A stretch of 64,000 nucleotides of DNA from positions 35,889,951-35,953,950 of the forward strand of contig CM046842.1 of NCBI GenBank assembly GCA_025618425.1. The letters run 5' to 3'. Both the position numbers and the translations under genes were made by a program. Positions 10,401 through 25,400 of this stretch are shown here, in pieces. The stretch comes from Heliocidaris tuberculata (Eukaryota > Echinodermata > Echinoidea > Camarodonta > Echinometridae). The notes beneath the pieces were generated by a model. That model saw only the letters and a list, made by a program, of their open reading frames with translations, ran no database searches and was not told where the DNA came from. Each line of letters begins with the position of its first letter. Position 1 is the stretch's first letter.

Positions 10401-13400
10401 TTTTGAATAAATTTGCATACATTGGCATGAATAATGAATTTCAAAATTCTGTGTAGAAGTTTGGAAGCCCCAACCCAGCCCTATCAGATAAAACAATCGG
10501 AATCAAAATCCGATGTGAAATAGAGGAGAAGTAGCATTTATTGTCAATTTTGAATAAATTTGCATAAATTTGCATAATTAATGAATTTCAAAATTCTGTG
10601 TAGAAGTTTAGAAGCCCCCACCCAGCCCTATCAGATAAAACAATCGGAATCAAAATCCGATGTGAAATAGAGGAGAAGTAGCATTTTTCGTCAATTTTGA
10701 ATAATTTTGCATAAATTTGCATAATTAATGAATTTCAAAATTCTGTGTAGAAGTTTGGAAGCCCCCACCCAGCCCTATCAGATAAAACAATCGGAATCAA
10801 AATCCGATGTGAAATGGAGAAGTAGCATTTTTCGACAATTTTGAATAAATTTGCATAAATATGCATAATTAATGAATTTCAAAATTCTGTGTAGAAGTTT
10901 GGAAGCCCCCACCCAGCCCTATCAGATAAAACAATCGGAATCAAAATATGATAGGAAATAGAGGAGAAGTAGCATTTTTTGTCGATTTTGAATAAATTTG
11001 CATAAATTTGCATAATTAATGAATTTCAAAATTCTGTGTAGAAATTTGAAAGCCCCCACCCAGCCCTATCAGATAAAACAATCGGAATCAAAATCGGCCA
11101 AGAAATGACGGAGAAGTAGCATTTTCTAACATTTGAGCACACACGGACGGACGGACGGACGGACGGACAAACACACACACACACACACGCACACACACAC
11201 ACGCACACACACACACGCACACACGAACGGAGCCCGTTTCATAGTCCCCTCGCGAACTTCGTTCGGCGGGGACAATAAGGGGGTGAGTTTCGAGTGAGAT
11301 AGAAAGAATGTGAGAAGAGTAAAACAGTAAAAATGAGAGGAGTTAAAAAGAAGGATAAAGAAATGAAGCAAGAGAGAGAGGGGATGAGAAAGCTAGGAAA
11401 GACTGGAAAATGAATAAGATTCATAGAGAGTGAGAGACAGCTTGGGACAAAGAGAGAAATTGATTCGAAGTAGGTATGGACATATAGGGTGGTGTATAAT
11501 AAAGAATGAAAAGGGGGAGGGGGATTCTAGAATTTAAAAAAAAAATGTTTATACATAATTCAGCCCCCTCCCCCTTCTCTCTTTCTCACTCAAACTTCAT
11601 TTCGATTGCATCATTACCGGGTTCTGTTGAATATTTATGAATCAGAAAAGCGTTCTTGCTTATAACCTTTCATGTTTATCATGAGCTTACATTTTCTATA
11701 TGAATTATGATAGGCCGATATCGCTTCCCAGAAAGCAGAAAATGACATCTACGAACGCCCCCCCCCCCCGATTTTTATAATTAACATACATCATTATGTA
11801 ATGAGTGTATTAGCACTAGTATTCTTAGAGATCTTTTCTCACACCACGAATTATACAATTAATATTTTTGAACGTTTCTTAATTGCATTATAGTGACTGC
11901 TAATACTTGTAAAGACAGATTTCTGTTTCCTGTATAAGCAGCTTACATTATAGGAAAACATGGGGACCTTACTTTAATGGCGTGGAGTGGGTACCGGCGT
12001 TGGGAGGACAATTATTTGGGGGAAATCGATCTTACCAGGTGGATGAAATGTGAATGAACAGGGCATGCAATAAGAGGTGGTGGGCAGTGGGTCCTTTCAT
12101 TTTTCTATTCATTTTCCTCCCCCTTCTTTATTTGACTCTCCTTTTCTGTTTTGTTTTGTTTTGTTTGTTCCGGACGAACGCTTCTCTTGCGCGATCCGGC
12201 CGCCCCTCCCAAAATAAAATCCTGGCTACGCGGGTGAGAGAAAAGGAAAGTTAAGAGAGGGTGAGTGCATGTAATAGCGAAACGAACACAAACATACAAC
12301 AGCGAATCAAAGAATGAGTTGAGAAAAATAAACTTTGTCAAATGCATAGGGTTAATAATGACAATAATCATATTGAAAATTAAAGCAACAGAAAAAAAAA
12401 CTTAAAAAACACAAAAATAACAAAAATAACAAAGATAACGAACGCAAGCGCATTCGACAAAACAAAAATAAGAGCATAACGCAAGTTAGGGGAAACAAAA
12501 TGAAATTTAATATGAAAATGGATAAAGAAAACAAGTAGATGAGAAATACATGTCTGAAAAACGTATTTTATAGCAACATTTCGTTTTCGTGAAGTGCATC
12601 AGGTGTGTATGCAATGGAATTCTAAAAATGAAAAAAAAGGAGGCAGACAAAATGAGTCGAAAATGGATACAAAAAATTTATGAAGAAACAGACTAAAAAG
12701 TGGTGAAACAGATGATTTAACAGTAAAAAAAAAAAAAAAAGATAAAAGAAACATTGCGAACGAAAAATAGACCAAGAAAAAAAATGAAATGGAAGCAAAA
12801 GACTGAAAGCCATAACAAAAGTAAGTTACCGCTATCATAGCTATTACACACATGAAACAAACAAACAGTAAAAGTGTACTCTAACAGTACACACAACGAG
12901 GAAGAATCAACTTACATGACAAACCGTCACTTCGAATCCTCCGCGTGATGTAGGAAGACCATAGAGATGAGAATCCAGTCTGCCGCCATCTTTAGTCCCA
13001 CATTGGTAAAGCCTATGTGCAGAAAACAGAGAGATGGAGGTAAAGTGCGCTGGGTGTCAGAGTAAAGGAAAATAAGCAGAGAGAGAGAGAAAGAGACAGA
13101 GAGACAGACAGAGACAGAGAGTATGAGAGAAACAGACAGAGAATTCATACAATATTAAGTTTATCGCCAGGAGTTACATCTTCGGTACGTTCGGGGGGGG
13201 GGGGGGGAAGAAAAATAAACAGCCGGAGAAGTAGTCATTGCATGAACATTCAAAGAAAAAAATGTATAGACCCTAGTACATGAATTGATGGTAGGGGGAA
13301 AGGGAGTTATGGGGCATCCCTGCCACCTCTTGGTATCGCCACAGTGACTGTTGACATCATGTTATTCAGATGATCCACCCGAAATACGATAGAATACAGA

Positions 13401-16400
13401 CAGCACACAGACAGCACAATCCCCAGTATCAAAATTTCCGATATTTGAGCAACAATCACCTCATATTCTGGCAGCGATGTAGTCTATGTGTGATTTTCCC
13501 CCCTATCAATTCATCAAGAACTGAATTAAGCTATAAATGCACACCTTCTAAAGTATGCGCCACCAAGGAGTTCTGTGATTACTCCTTGGTGCCACCAAAT
13601 GACCAATGGCTGCCATTAAAGAAGAAAAGTAACAAAACGATTAAAGTAGCAAAGCTGATAAAAAAAGTACAGGTTATTAGGATAAAACACCACAGTTCTT
13701 CTGATGTAATGATGCCCGGACGCCAACGACTACATAATACTTCTTACGGCTTTCCCTTTTTCTTTGGTGTTGCACAAAGACACTTCGAGGGTTTTTCTCT
13801 CTCTTTTTTTTTTTAAATCTACAAACTATAAATTTTCAAGATAAATCAATATTTTTCATTAAAAAATTATGTATAACTTTCCTAACTTTCATGCTAATTA
13901 AACCCTTTACTGTACTGGGCTATTTTCAAGCTTCTGTTTACAGGGGGGGGGGGGGGCATTTCAACACAAAAAAAAAAAAAAAAAAAGAAAGAAACAAAAA
14001 CAATCAAACAGTAAACAAATTCCGTCGGGATGGGTTGTCAGACGGCCCCTAAACATAATTATTAATTATTTTCCCTTACGGCACACGGACTACAATTGAC
14101 AGATGGGAGTGTAATGTGGCTGTGCATTACACAAATATAAAGACTGACACAAATTTCCATCAGGAAGGGGGGATAACACTCCCTACAAGAAAAAACAAAA
14201 CAAAACAAAACAAAAAAAACCACACAAACACCGACGTACCCTTTGCCCAAGCTTTGTTGCCCCCAAACTGCTCTGGATGTAGAGAAAAGGCTTTTTTTAT
14301 GTTCCAACCTCAATAACCCAAAACATTAAATTCAATTCAGGGCCCCGTTGCATAAAAGTTACTATTATGGTAACTTTGCCATAAATGGTAACTACCATGG
14401 TAACAATGCTCAACAGCCAATCAAAAGCAAGGTTTCCATGGAAGTTACCATTGATGGCAAAGTTACCATAATAGTAACTTTTATGCAACGGGGCCCTGGT
14501 CAAATTTACAAAGTGCAATTTTGAGTACTGTAATTTTCTTGGGGTGAAATTTGATGTGAAATGACCTTTTCATTAATAAGTTATCAGATTGTGAAAATGG
14601 TATTGCTTTCTGAAAAGTAGCCAAAAAAATCTTGCGAGGATTTTGTAAACTCACCCATCGTCCAACTGCAGCTGTTTGAGAAGACATACATGTAATAAAG
14701 CAGTTCGCTATATTACTACACGTGACTGCCATATTGAAAATCTACCATTCATGTGTTAATTACACAAATACCTTGCAAGATCTTCTATTATGCCTTGTCA
14801 AGCTGGTGAAGATGGACAATGGGTGTGTTAACGTAATCCGGAATATGCTTCGTAACTACCTTTGAGAGAGCAATACAATTTTCACAGTTTAACAACTTAT
14901 TACTGCAATGATCGTTAGGCCCCAAATTGCACATTAGGAAAGAGACAACACTCAAAATTGAACTACATAAGTTTGACTCGAATTGAAAAAAGAACATTTG
15001 AGGTATCAAGGTTGGAATGTAAAATAAGAAGTATTTTCTCCACATCCAGATAGTTTTGGGGCAGCAAGGCTTGGTCAAAAGGCACTTTGGTGGTGTTGTT
15101 GTTGTTGTTGTTTTTTCAGGGGAGTGTTAGACCCTCTTCCCAATGGATTTGTTCGTCAGTTTAATTTCGGTCAAAATGTTGTAAAGTCCCCCCCCCCCCC
15201 CCCCCCAATCTGTCCTCCACCGGGTGAATCTTTATTTTGGTAGAATTGACAAACAATAATTCTGTTTTAGTGAAATCAATATATGCAACACGATCGCAAA
15301 GTCTTAAAACAAAGCTAAAGGCAATTTCAGTTAAACTTTTCCATCACCAATGTAAATGTTTCAACGTTAAACATTATTAGCTCTAAATTAACATTCGATT
15401 TTGAACAGGATAAGAACATTTCGTGTTGCTTCTAAAAGAGAATAAGCGCCTTTAGCATCCGTAAATATTAAGTGCGTGAATTAAAAATATTGTCATTTTT
15501 ATCATTATCATCATCATGATCTCAGTAATTCGAACAGTTTTCTTTCCATATCTCTGTATAAATGCAAGTATCCTTTTTTCTTTGTTACATAAATTAGCAA
15601 AAGTTTATGAATTCTAAATCCCCTACTCAGAATCTGGGATGGTCATTAATTCTACATAGCAGGGACTGCAGAGCATTTTCTTTAAAGAGGAGAGATGGGG
15701 GGGGGGGGGGGTGAGCAATTCTGCTGTATTCTTCAACTCTACTCCAAAACGTGCAGCCTCATGTCATTGTATTTTCTTCCTCGTCCCTGCTAATGACTAG
15801 CACAAAACTCTTTGCAGACTAATACTGTTCGTTATATATTCACCAACGTCAATTTGATGTTTCTGACCACCTGGTTATAGTTTAGTCTAGAACAAAATCT
15901 ACTATACGGCGTAACATTTTTTATCTAGATACCTTCAATGCGGCGTCTATTCTTGAAGGTTACATATAGTTTTGGGAAGCCCTCAAACCTTTTCGCGAGA
16001 ATTCTTTGATTTTACTTAATAAATAGCAGGGTACTAACATAACTAAGCTCCTGTGAAGTTATTTCCTCCTCAAGTGAAATATTTATTGAATGAGAGGTGA
16101 AAAGTAATAAAAATCCCTGGCCCCAAAAAGAGGGGATGTAAATTCAAATAACGGCCACACACACTACTCACATGAGGATTTATGTGTGAATAGAATACGC
16201 AACACCTAGTGCGAAGCGCTGGGTTTATTGTGCGGGGAACCTTTGGGTGGATATGGGAGCGTGAGGCAGTGAAAAGCCGTTACCAAGCGTTTCTTACAGA
16301 TATTTACACTAAAAATTGTTCGAAATCGTGAATGGAATGTTAAATAATCTCGTACATGTGTCTTATGATAAAAAGGAGAATAGTTTGTTACTATGTTAAA

Positions 16401-19400
16401 TAAGTTTCTTGCCAGTATGATTTTTGCTACCGAGACTATGAGCTTTTAAAGTTGATGACAAAACGAGAGTTTGATCAAAATGCGTTTAAATGTTGATATG
16501 CAACGGAAAGTATATATTATGGCATGATTGTAAAAATACAACGATGTAACGTTATACGCCTACGTTAGTCTGCTTCCTTCTAACTTTTTCGGAAACAGTC
16601 ATTTTTTTTCCATTTTTTTTTAAATCATCTAAGTTCAAGAACGTTGTTCTTTCTTAGTAGGCCTACATGTATTTTCATTGCATCACGATTTTAGGTTATC
16701 AGTTGTGAAGGTAACAAGTGGATACTGGAAATGTTCAATCACATTTTCACATTTGGTGTTGCTTCTGCAAATTTCGCTCTCACAGGGCATGAAATCTACA
16801 TTGCTGAACAAGTTTAAATTCTACAGTGTCTAGATCTATATCATGCACTTCTCTTTTCCTTTAACGTTTTCTTATCTCAGAGTGTCAGGCGAATGACCTT
16901 TAAAAATGATCTATATTTTGTTTGAAGCCATATTAAAAGAGCTTGAATACTGCACTGTACTTGGGGATTGTGTTTTAGTTAGATCTTTCACAGGTAGACT
17001 AGAATGTTTAACATTGCGCTTACAAGATATATCGTGGCAACATAAATAATAATAATGATAACATTGATATTGTGTATGATGATTTATCATTTGGTCACTC
17101 ACATTCATACTTCGTGCATTCAACGTAACGCAAATGTCGACCAAGAAACAATTGTTCAAAGTAAGAATCTGATCAAACAGGAAAACAAATTCACATAATT
17201 ATGTGCATTCAACTTGCCAATGCAAGCACGTTTATAATCTGCGTATTCAAGTTAACACAGTAAGCCGACCGTGTTAACTTGCATACACTGATCTCAATAA
17301 ACCGACGTACATGAATTTGTAAACTGAAATCACGTTTGTGAATTTAGTTGACTGGTTGTTGAATTGGAATGTTTGGATTCTTAATTTGAATTACAGAATT
17401 CGTCTAAGAGCGACATTTAGATTATGAATTTGAGTGAGATGAAATGATTAAAGTGGCCGGAAGAACCTATAATAATAATACTGTTCATAATGATTATAAT
17501 TATTATAGTACCAATAATAATAACAGTAATAACAAATACAAAATATATTTATCATGATAATATATCTAAATATAGTAAGGTAACTGTAAGTTTATTTTGC
17601 TCAAGTTGTATAAAGATATACTTGTACTAATACTACAAATTGAAATATAAAATCAACAATAAGGAGAAATAATAATAAAACCAAAATAAAAAAATAAATA
17701 AAAAAGAGGCTACATCCCTCAATGCATTCATACCATTACGCGTTTAATAATACTGCAGACAAAACGGAATAGAATCATCTCATAAAATCTATTTTATATT
17801 ATGAGTTGAACAAGAACTTACTCTACGTATTCCATCGTCTTCACATGTCTGCAGCACTCGACGAGGTAAACCAAGTCTTCCTCGTCTGTGCACTTCACCT
17901 CGTCCACAACTAGCCGCTGTAGGTTCTTGGTTTGTTCTCTGATCAGAAGACCCAGTCCTCTCATCGTCTCTCTCGATACATTCTCCTTCTCTGATGGGAG
18001 TGGGTACGGTGCTATAAGCCTGATCTCTGTGAGCTGCTGTCCCCCGGTCAGACGAAGACAAGCCGTGATCTGAGATATGTCTCTCTCTGCATCATCGATA
18101 ATGATATCGATCTCTTTCAAGCCAGGTATCGATGAGAGCAGACCTTTGTAGCTTTGTGACGTCACTCTCTCGGCTATCAGCTCTGTAACGGATGGAAGCT
18201 CAGGAGGAGATGGAGGGAAACTGAGAGAGGAGTCTGTGATAGTAAGCTCGGACAGTGAGGTGAAGGATCTGAGGCAGGACCACAACCTGATGGTCATCTC
18301 AGCAGATAGATGACAGTCCTTAATCGTTAACATAGGAATCTGTAATGAAATACAGGAAAATGAATGCATCAATTTTACATGTACATCATATTCAATATAG
18401 AGAGTTACATATAATCTGTTCCTCTCGCTGTCATGGACAAATAATTATACGCTTTACGAGTTGAGTTCTTCTGATGAATCTTAATGACGAGAGAAAGGGG
18501 TTTTATAAAAGAACTAAATTGGTTTGGAGAAGCAACATATAAATTAACTGACAAGAAATGACATGAAATAAGATGTCATGTTTCTCTACTTGTGTTCTGA
18601 TAACTAATTTCACTAAAAAAAAAAAAAAAAAAAAATGATTTTAATTTACTTCTTGGCCATTAACAAATTTTCTACCGAAATAAAAATCTTTTGAAAAGTA
18701 TTCAATTGAAGTATGAACTAGGCCTTTGGTACAATTCCATAAAATAAGGAAGAAAAATCATTTATTTAGATGTATTTTCCATGAGGCGGAAAGTGTAAAT
18801 CGTTTTTGTTGAACATTTCTAAACAATGAGGCCTATCAGGCCTACTTACATTTGATACGCGTCTGTACGAGTTCAGGGATCCAGAAAACCTATAGCATTT
18901 AGGAGAAAGATGAGGAAAAACAAGACAGTCAGTAATAAATTATTTCGGCTTCTAAAGTGAAAGTAATGATGGTAACAATAATAACAATCATGTTAATGAC
19001 AATAATGATAATGATAATAAAAATAATGATAACGATAATTATAAGAAAAAGAAGAAGAAAATAAAGCTTATTACTTAGTAGACCTATAGTATACGAATTA
19101 AAATATTCCATATGAAAGTCATGAGAGAGATGCATGGGAGTGTGTATGTATGTGAGAGAGTGATAACATTGTGTAATACGTTTAGCAATGACCATGACAC
19201 GTAGTGTGTATAGCTTGAATACAATGTACAGTGAGTGTATACATAGAACAGTGACTGAACATTGAGTGTATGCATGGAACATGACAATGGGATGAAATGT
19301 ACAATGAACACGTGGTTTGGATGGAGATGGTATGGAGGGTGACTGACAGGTGAAAAATGGAATGGACAAACATGAAATAAACATGAACATAAACATGACA

Positions 19401-22400
19401 AAGTTCTCTGATCCATAGTGTTCAAAATAAGGTTCTACAATATCCCATTTCATAATTGGACATTGATTTTATTAGATCTATAATAATATGAAAAGCTTTT
19501 CAACATTAACCGATTCATCTCCCAAGCTTCATTTCTTCAAAGCTTTTATTTTTAACGGGGTTTTCCCCCTGCTAGTATTTGTATAGGTCTACTTCTTCTT
19601 GTGATATCTTTTGTAAAAGAGGGTAGAATAATGTCTAGTACCTTACTTACTGGTCATAATCCTACATCATCTTTGATGATCACTATTATTTCCATGTTAA
19701 ATAAATTTCAGAAGATAAATTTTTATAAAGTGCAACACATAAATTTGACTAAAAAGTAATTTTGATGCCTAGATCTATGTCGTGTCAAATGCATGAAGTA
19801 AGAATTAGACCTAGAACAAATTGGTCCGTATAGTCAACCACCATACATGTATTCTGTAGTGATAGCCGGGTTTAACCTAACCCCAGTCTAACTGTGGTAA
19901 TAACCCTGGTCTAAGTCGCCATATTTAACCCTGGGTTAAAATTTGGTGTTCCGATAGCGAGGTTTAGTCTAACATCAGTAGTGTGGTAATAACTCCCTCG
20001 AAATTTAGACTCGCGCAGGGGGAAGTTTAACTTTCAAGACGGGTTTATCTGTGTCGCGTAGCCAGAACGCTGCGCAGTCACCGGTGATCTCGGTTAGTGT
20101 AGCCAAACGAAATTCTCGCAGACCTGGCACGAAAAGGTCGTTTACCGAACATTGCCTAACGTTTGGACCCTAAATTTATTTTTATTTTTTTGCAGTGAAA
20201 TTGCCTGTATTAGAGTCCAGGATCTACAAAAAGGCGGCCATTTAACAAAATGTTGAAGAACAGATGAATAAATAGATCTAGAGTCTAAACCTACTCATAG
20301 TCATACTGTACGGTAGATTTTTCTGAACAAATTTTAATCAGCCTACCGTAACTGTTTAGTGTTAGCTTATTTTGTGAGTGCACATGTACAGAGAGTAACG
20401 TTACCTAACAGTTAAATTGTTGAGTTTTTGTTCGTTTATTTAAGTAGATTTCTATCTAGATTCTAACTACTGCAACTTGTTAGATCTAGACTAAAAGTAA
20501 AACTGTTAACGTTAGACCTAGATCTAGTAACAGTTAACTGTCAGACTCTAAAAAAAAAAAGTCTAAGTTAGTCTCTAGATCTAGATCTAGATCTACTTCA
20601 AAAGTTACCGTAGATCTAATGTTTGATCGATTTCCCAGTGTTTTAACGTTAACAACGACAGGTACGGTATGCCTAACGTCGTAGGCTAGATCTAACGTTA
20701 GTCAGAGACTCTGTGTCAGTAGACCTGTCCAGTAGACTAGATCTAGACCTAGACCTAAAAATCAATCTTAGATCTAACGTTACACAGTTAACGTTAGATC
20801 TAACGTTAAAAGTTGGGTCCTAGATTAGGTCTAACGTTAGATTTTAATAAAGCAGGCCTAGATCTAGATAGCCTAACGTTAGTTAGAATTTCGTTGGGGA
20901 TATCTTCCGCTGAGTCTGACGATACTCTCGTTATCTATTCTAACTTAGACTTAGACTAGAGTCTAGTCTATGATCTATTCCTTTTCAATTTTTCTTAATA
21001 ATATGAAGGGATTAAACATAGGGTCTAGATCTAGATCTACAAGTACAACTTACAAGTAGGAACTCTAACTTATCTTTAGCTTAACGTTAACGTTAGTGCT
21101 GATTATAGATCTAGTATTCAGCATAAAAATAGCTGACCATGTTGACCAACAAAGTTAGACCTAACTTTTTTTTAGCTCGAACTTAACATCAAGTCATAGA
21201 TCTAGATCTAGATCTAAACGGTTTTCTACTCACCAATTTTTTTGAATTGAGGCATTATCCGTTCTCTAACCGATGTAAGTTAGATCTAGATCTATATTCT
21301 CCAGATGATTAAAATACAGTGTAAAGTTAGATCTTGGCAGTAAAGAATTACAAGTCGTAACTATAGGCCTACATCTAGGCGTTATAAGTATGCAAATACG
21401 ATAAGCACTGCACTGGCACCGAAAATGCGCTTGCTTAAAGCGCAGATGCGCGCTTTAAGCAAGCGTTACATACACACGTACGTACAGCGCAGTGCATACT
21501 GTAGTCAAAATGTGCATCACGTTCTATGGGGCGAAGAAATAAACCGTCCCCTGTGAAGTGGCATATACTGCAATAGGGCAGGCTAGAGCTATGAAACGGT
21601 GTATGTCGCCCCTTATCACCCCCCCCCCCCCCCCCCCCAGTTTGAAAGCCAAGAAAAAATAAATGAAATAGGCCTACGGTACTTAATCAATTAAAAATAA
21701 ATTCCATCCTAGATCTTTTTTTTTCTTTTTCAATTTCTAGAAAAACCTACAAATGTACAATTCCGCCACTTCCCCTGTTTGTTGTTTTTTTTTTTCTTAT
21801 TAGGAAATAGGTTTCATTGAATGTGTTTTATTGAATCAAACCTAATCACTGCATTTATAAAGAATTATACAAGTTATGCAGTGGACATACAGTGGACAAA
21901 ACGAATAAACAAACAAAAAGAGCATGTAACAGTTAAAAAGAACGTATGCCTACATACCGATACATAAATTTTCGGATTGCCACTAACCACTAATAATATA
22001 TCCCACAATGAATTAATGCACAATATGTAAATATTCATGAGCAAATGAGCTCTACTGAGAAGGCTGAGCATGTGCAGTAGATTCTCCATGGTAATTAAAC
22101 CTGGGTGGGGCATTTAACATAGGATTAAATTTTAAACCTAGCTTTAACTAAACCTTGCTATCATCAGAATACCTAATAGAGTTTAACTACACTTAGACTG
22201 GAGGTGAGGTTTAAAGTGTAGTTTAGTTAACCTAGGATTAACTTTAGTCTAGGGTTAAATTAAACCTGCTATCAGAATACCGGGCCAATACAGAAACACA
22301 CACAAAGAGGCAGGCTGGTAAAAAAGAAACCGATAGATGTGAGAAAGTTTAATTAAGATTTCTCCCCCCCCCCTCCTTTTTTTTTCACTCTTTAAATTAA

Positions 22401-25400
22401 AAATATTTGAAATATAAACTTCCATTCAAAAATACCATGCAAACGATGGTTCTTGTATATAAATGTTATGTTCGAGTTATTTTTTATAGTTCATTTTATT
22501 GTACAAAACGATGTAATGAGTATATAAGTTTGCATAATATGATTCTGGTTTGTGAATAGACATGTTTATGATATCTTACCTTGATTTCTTGTAAAAATGT
22601 CATTTTGAAAGTAGAAGTAATAAAAGAATCTTAAAACAAAAAAAGTAGTAATTACTCACTGTTCTATATACAGACTAGATGATATCAAACGTGTCAAAGG
22701 CTTGACGAGATCAATTAATTTCTCTTCCGGTCCCGAAACTACCCCGGACAATATCACCTCGTCGTCACGGTAGACTGCCTTTGCCCTGATCAGAAGACCC
22801 AGTCCTCTCATCGCCTCTCTTGACACGCTTGATGCATTCTTCTCTGATGGGAGTGAATCGGGTGCTTTAAGCTTGATGCGCGTGAGCTCCTGTCCCGTCA
22901 GACGTCGACGAAGACCAGTCTGGATCTGAGATATGTCTTCTTTCCCTACATCTCCGATAGTGATATCGATCTCTTTCAAGCCAGGTAGCGACGAGAGCAG
23001 ACCTTCGTAGCTTTGTGACGTCACTCTCTCGGCTATCAGCTTTGTGACGGATGGAAGCTCAGGAGAAGATGGAGGGAAACTGAGAGAGGAGTCTGAGATA
23101 GTAAGCTTGGACAGTGAGGTGAAGGATCTGAGGCAGGACCACAACCTGATGGTCATCTCAGCAGATAGCTTGCATTTCCTTATAAAGAGTTGACCATTAT
23201 CCTGGAATAAGCAAGAATTGGGGGAAATGAAGCACATGGATTATAATTTTTTTGTAACAATTCGAATAAAAAACAACAGAAATGTTGTATATATCAGTGG
23301 ATTTACCTTGATTGGTTCAAAAGCCTCATAAGACCGGATGCATGATTGTACGTTAAAGGAGGGGGGGAAAAATCGAGAAAAGTTACGTTGAGTTCTATAA
23401 TTGACCTTTGAATTATTTCATCATCGTCAGAACAGAAACCTGTAAGTACCGGTAACATTTAGATACATCTCATCATGGTTGTTTGGAACCAAGTCCCATC
23501 AGTGTGGTAGTGATATGGGCATATAGGCCTACATTTTAACAAATCAGTGACAGAATAACAAATGATGATTGCATGGGGCCTACTCGTCGTGCTAAACAGT
23601 GATGCATATTGAATATGTAACTTAGGTTAATTGCCATTTGGTCGAATGCCATTGGTCCAATTGTCAGTTGGTCTAACAGCATTAGGTTTAATACCATTTC
23701 GTCCAATGAATATTTAGTCCAATAATCATTTCGTCCAATGACTAGTTAGTCTGTAACCATTTTGTCTAAAAACAATTCGGTCTAAACTCATTTAGTCTAA
23801 ATACCACTTGGTCTAATCATCAGTTCATCCAATATTCATTTGGTCCAATTACCATTTCGGCTAATCCAAGTTGGTCTAATATCCGCATGGTCTAATCATT
23901 ATGTCGTCCAATTACCATTTCGTATAATCATCATTTCGTCCATCAACTAATTGGTCCAATGATCATTTCGCCTAATGACCAGTTGGTCTAATAATAATTT
24001 GGTCCTAGTCTCAGTTCGTCTAATGACTGTTTGGTTCATTACTCATTTGGTGCAATATCCATTTGGTCTAATGCAACAACAAATCTTATTACAGATTACA
24101 GTGTGCCTGCTTTTTTGTTTTACTTGAAATGAAATACATGTAGATCTAGATCTATGTGCTGAAACAATAGGCCTATTAAAGTGAAAGTCAATCCTGATTA
24201 CAAGTTGGTTTTAAAAGAAGCAGAACATTTAAAAAACAGATCAGTGAATGTTTGAGCAAAATCTCCCATTAATTTTTCCCTGTACCCCCCCCCAAAAAAA
24301 AAAATCATTTTCTCTTAAGAAAAATATTCAATCATAGATCTAGATCTACAAATAATGCACATGCACCTTAGACATACTCATTGCTCATATATTTTTATAA
24401 CCTGTATGGAACAAAATTATTCCTTCATCAAAAAACTGAGAAAATGAAAATTTATGAAATTTTCTGTACTGAGCACATGGGAAAGGAGCTCGCAAGATAC
24501 GTCACAGAGTTGCCAATTTGTGCCTGATTGATTACAACTTTAAATATTCATAGCTTTCTTATTTCTTATCGGATTTTGATCAAACTTTCACTAAACTGTT
24601 TCTCTAATTTTTATATTTTATTCAAATCAACTTAATAACAGAGTGGACTTTCCCTTTAAATTGAATAGCCTAATGATCAAAGTATTGATACTTTAATAGG
24701 CCTACTCTTTGAATTTAAATACTGAAATGATACACGCTACATTGTAATGTTTTTATAATTATAAAATGATATTATGAACATTTTTATAATATCATTAAGA
24801 ATAGCCTAAAAATCATGATTGGCCAGGAGCCTGTCCCGAAATAGTCACCCCATTTTACCCATAAGATTTGACCCCTTAAACTTACTTAGACCATTTAAGT
24901 CATTGTGATTGACAAAAAGGTTGTCAGCCTGAACGTAACCGCTGGGTTTAGCCCCCAGAGCCCCCAAAAGAGACCCCAAAGTCGGGTCGATTTCACCCCG
25001 TCTCCCCCATGCACCAACCTTTGTCAGTAGGAAGCAGTATGACTGAACAAAAAATGACAAAAATTTCTGTCGGAATGGAGTGTCAGACGGCCCCTAAAAA
25101 TTGGGGTAAATTTTTCCCCTTCAAGCCCAGAGACCAAATTTTGTTAGAAGGAAGAGCTAATATATAGATGTACATTCCAAAAATATAAAAACTGACAAAA
25201 TTGTCCTTCGGAAGGGGGTGTCAGACCCCCTGAAATGAAAACTCCAAAGTGCCCTTGGACAACGTTTTGCCCCCCCCCCCCCCCATGCTCTGTATGTAAA
25301 TAAAAACCGTTTTCATACCTTCTGACTATGATAACTTAAAAGTATTTTTATTCAATTCAATTCAAACTTTCATAACATAATTTTGAGTATAATAGTCTTC

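Noticed and set aside
13370..13816. 148-codon plus-strand frame starting MIHPKYDRIQ
   Set aside because: No recognisable domain, ends in a poly-T tract, and lies in the NLR intron with no splice support.
18929..19453. 174-codon minus-strand frame (repeated at 28.55-29.0 kb)
   Set aside because: His/Ser/Ile-rich, no domain. The second copy has shifted and shorter frames, as expected for intron DNA, and it lies between s2' and B.
22575..22620. Donor-like AAATCAAG|GTAAGA downstream of B (also near 31750)
   Set aside because: The only nearby acceptor would give an 8-nt exon that breaks the phase between B and s2'.
23630..24076. CRISPR-like array
   Set aside because: Units are 15-18 bp, degenerate and without spacers, in a clearly eukaryotic locus.
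24845..25060. 71-codon frame identical in both duplicate copies (also 34018-34233)
   Set aside because: Lies wholly in the foldback element; identity is explained by the recent duplication.
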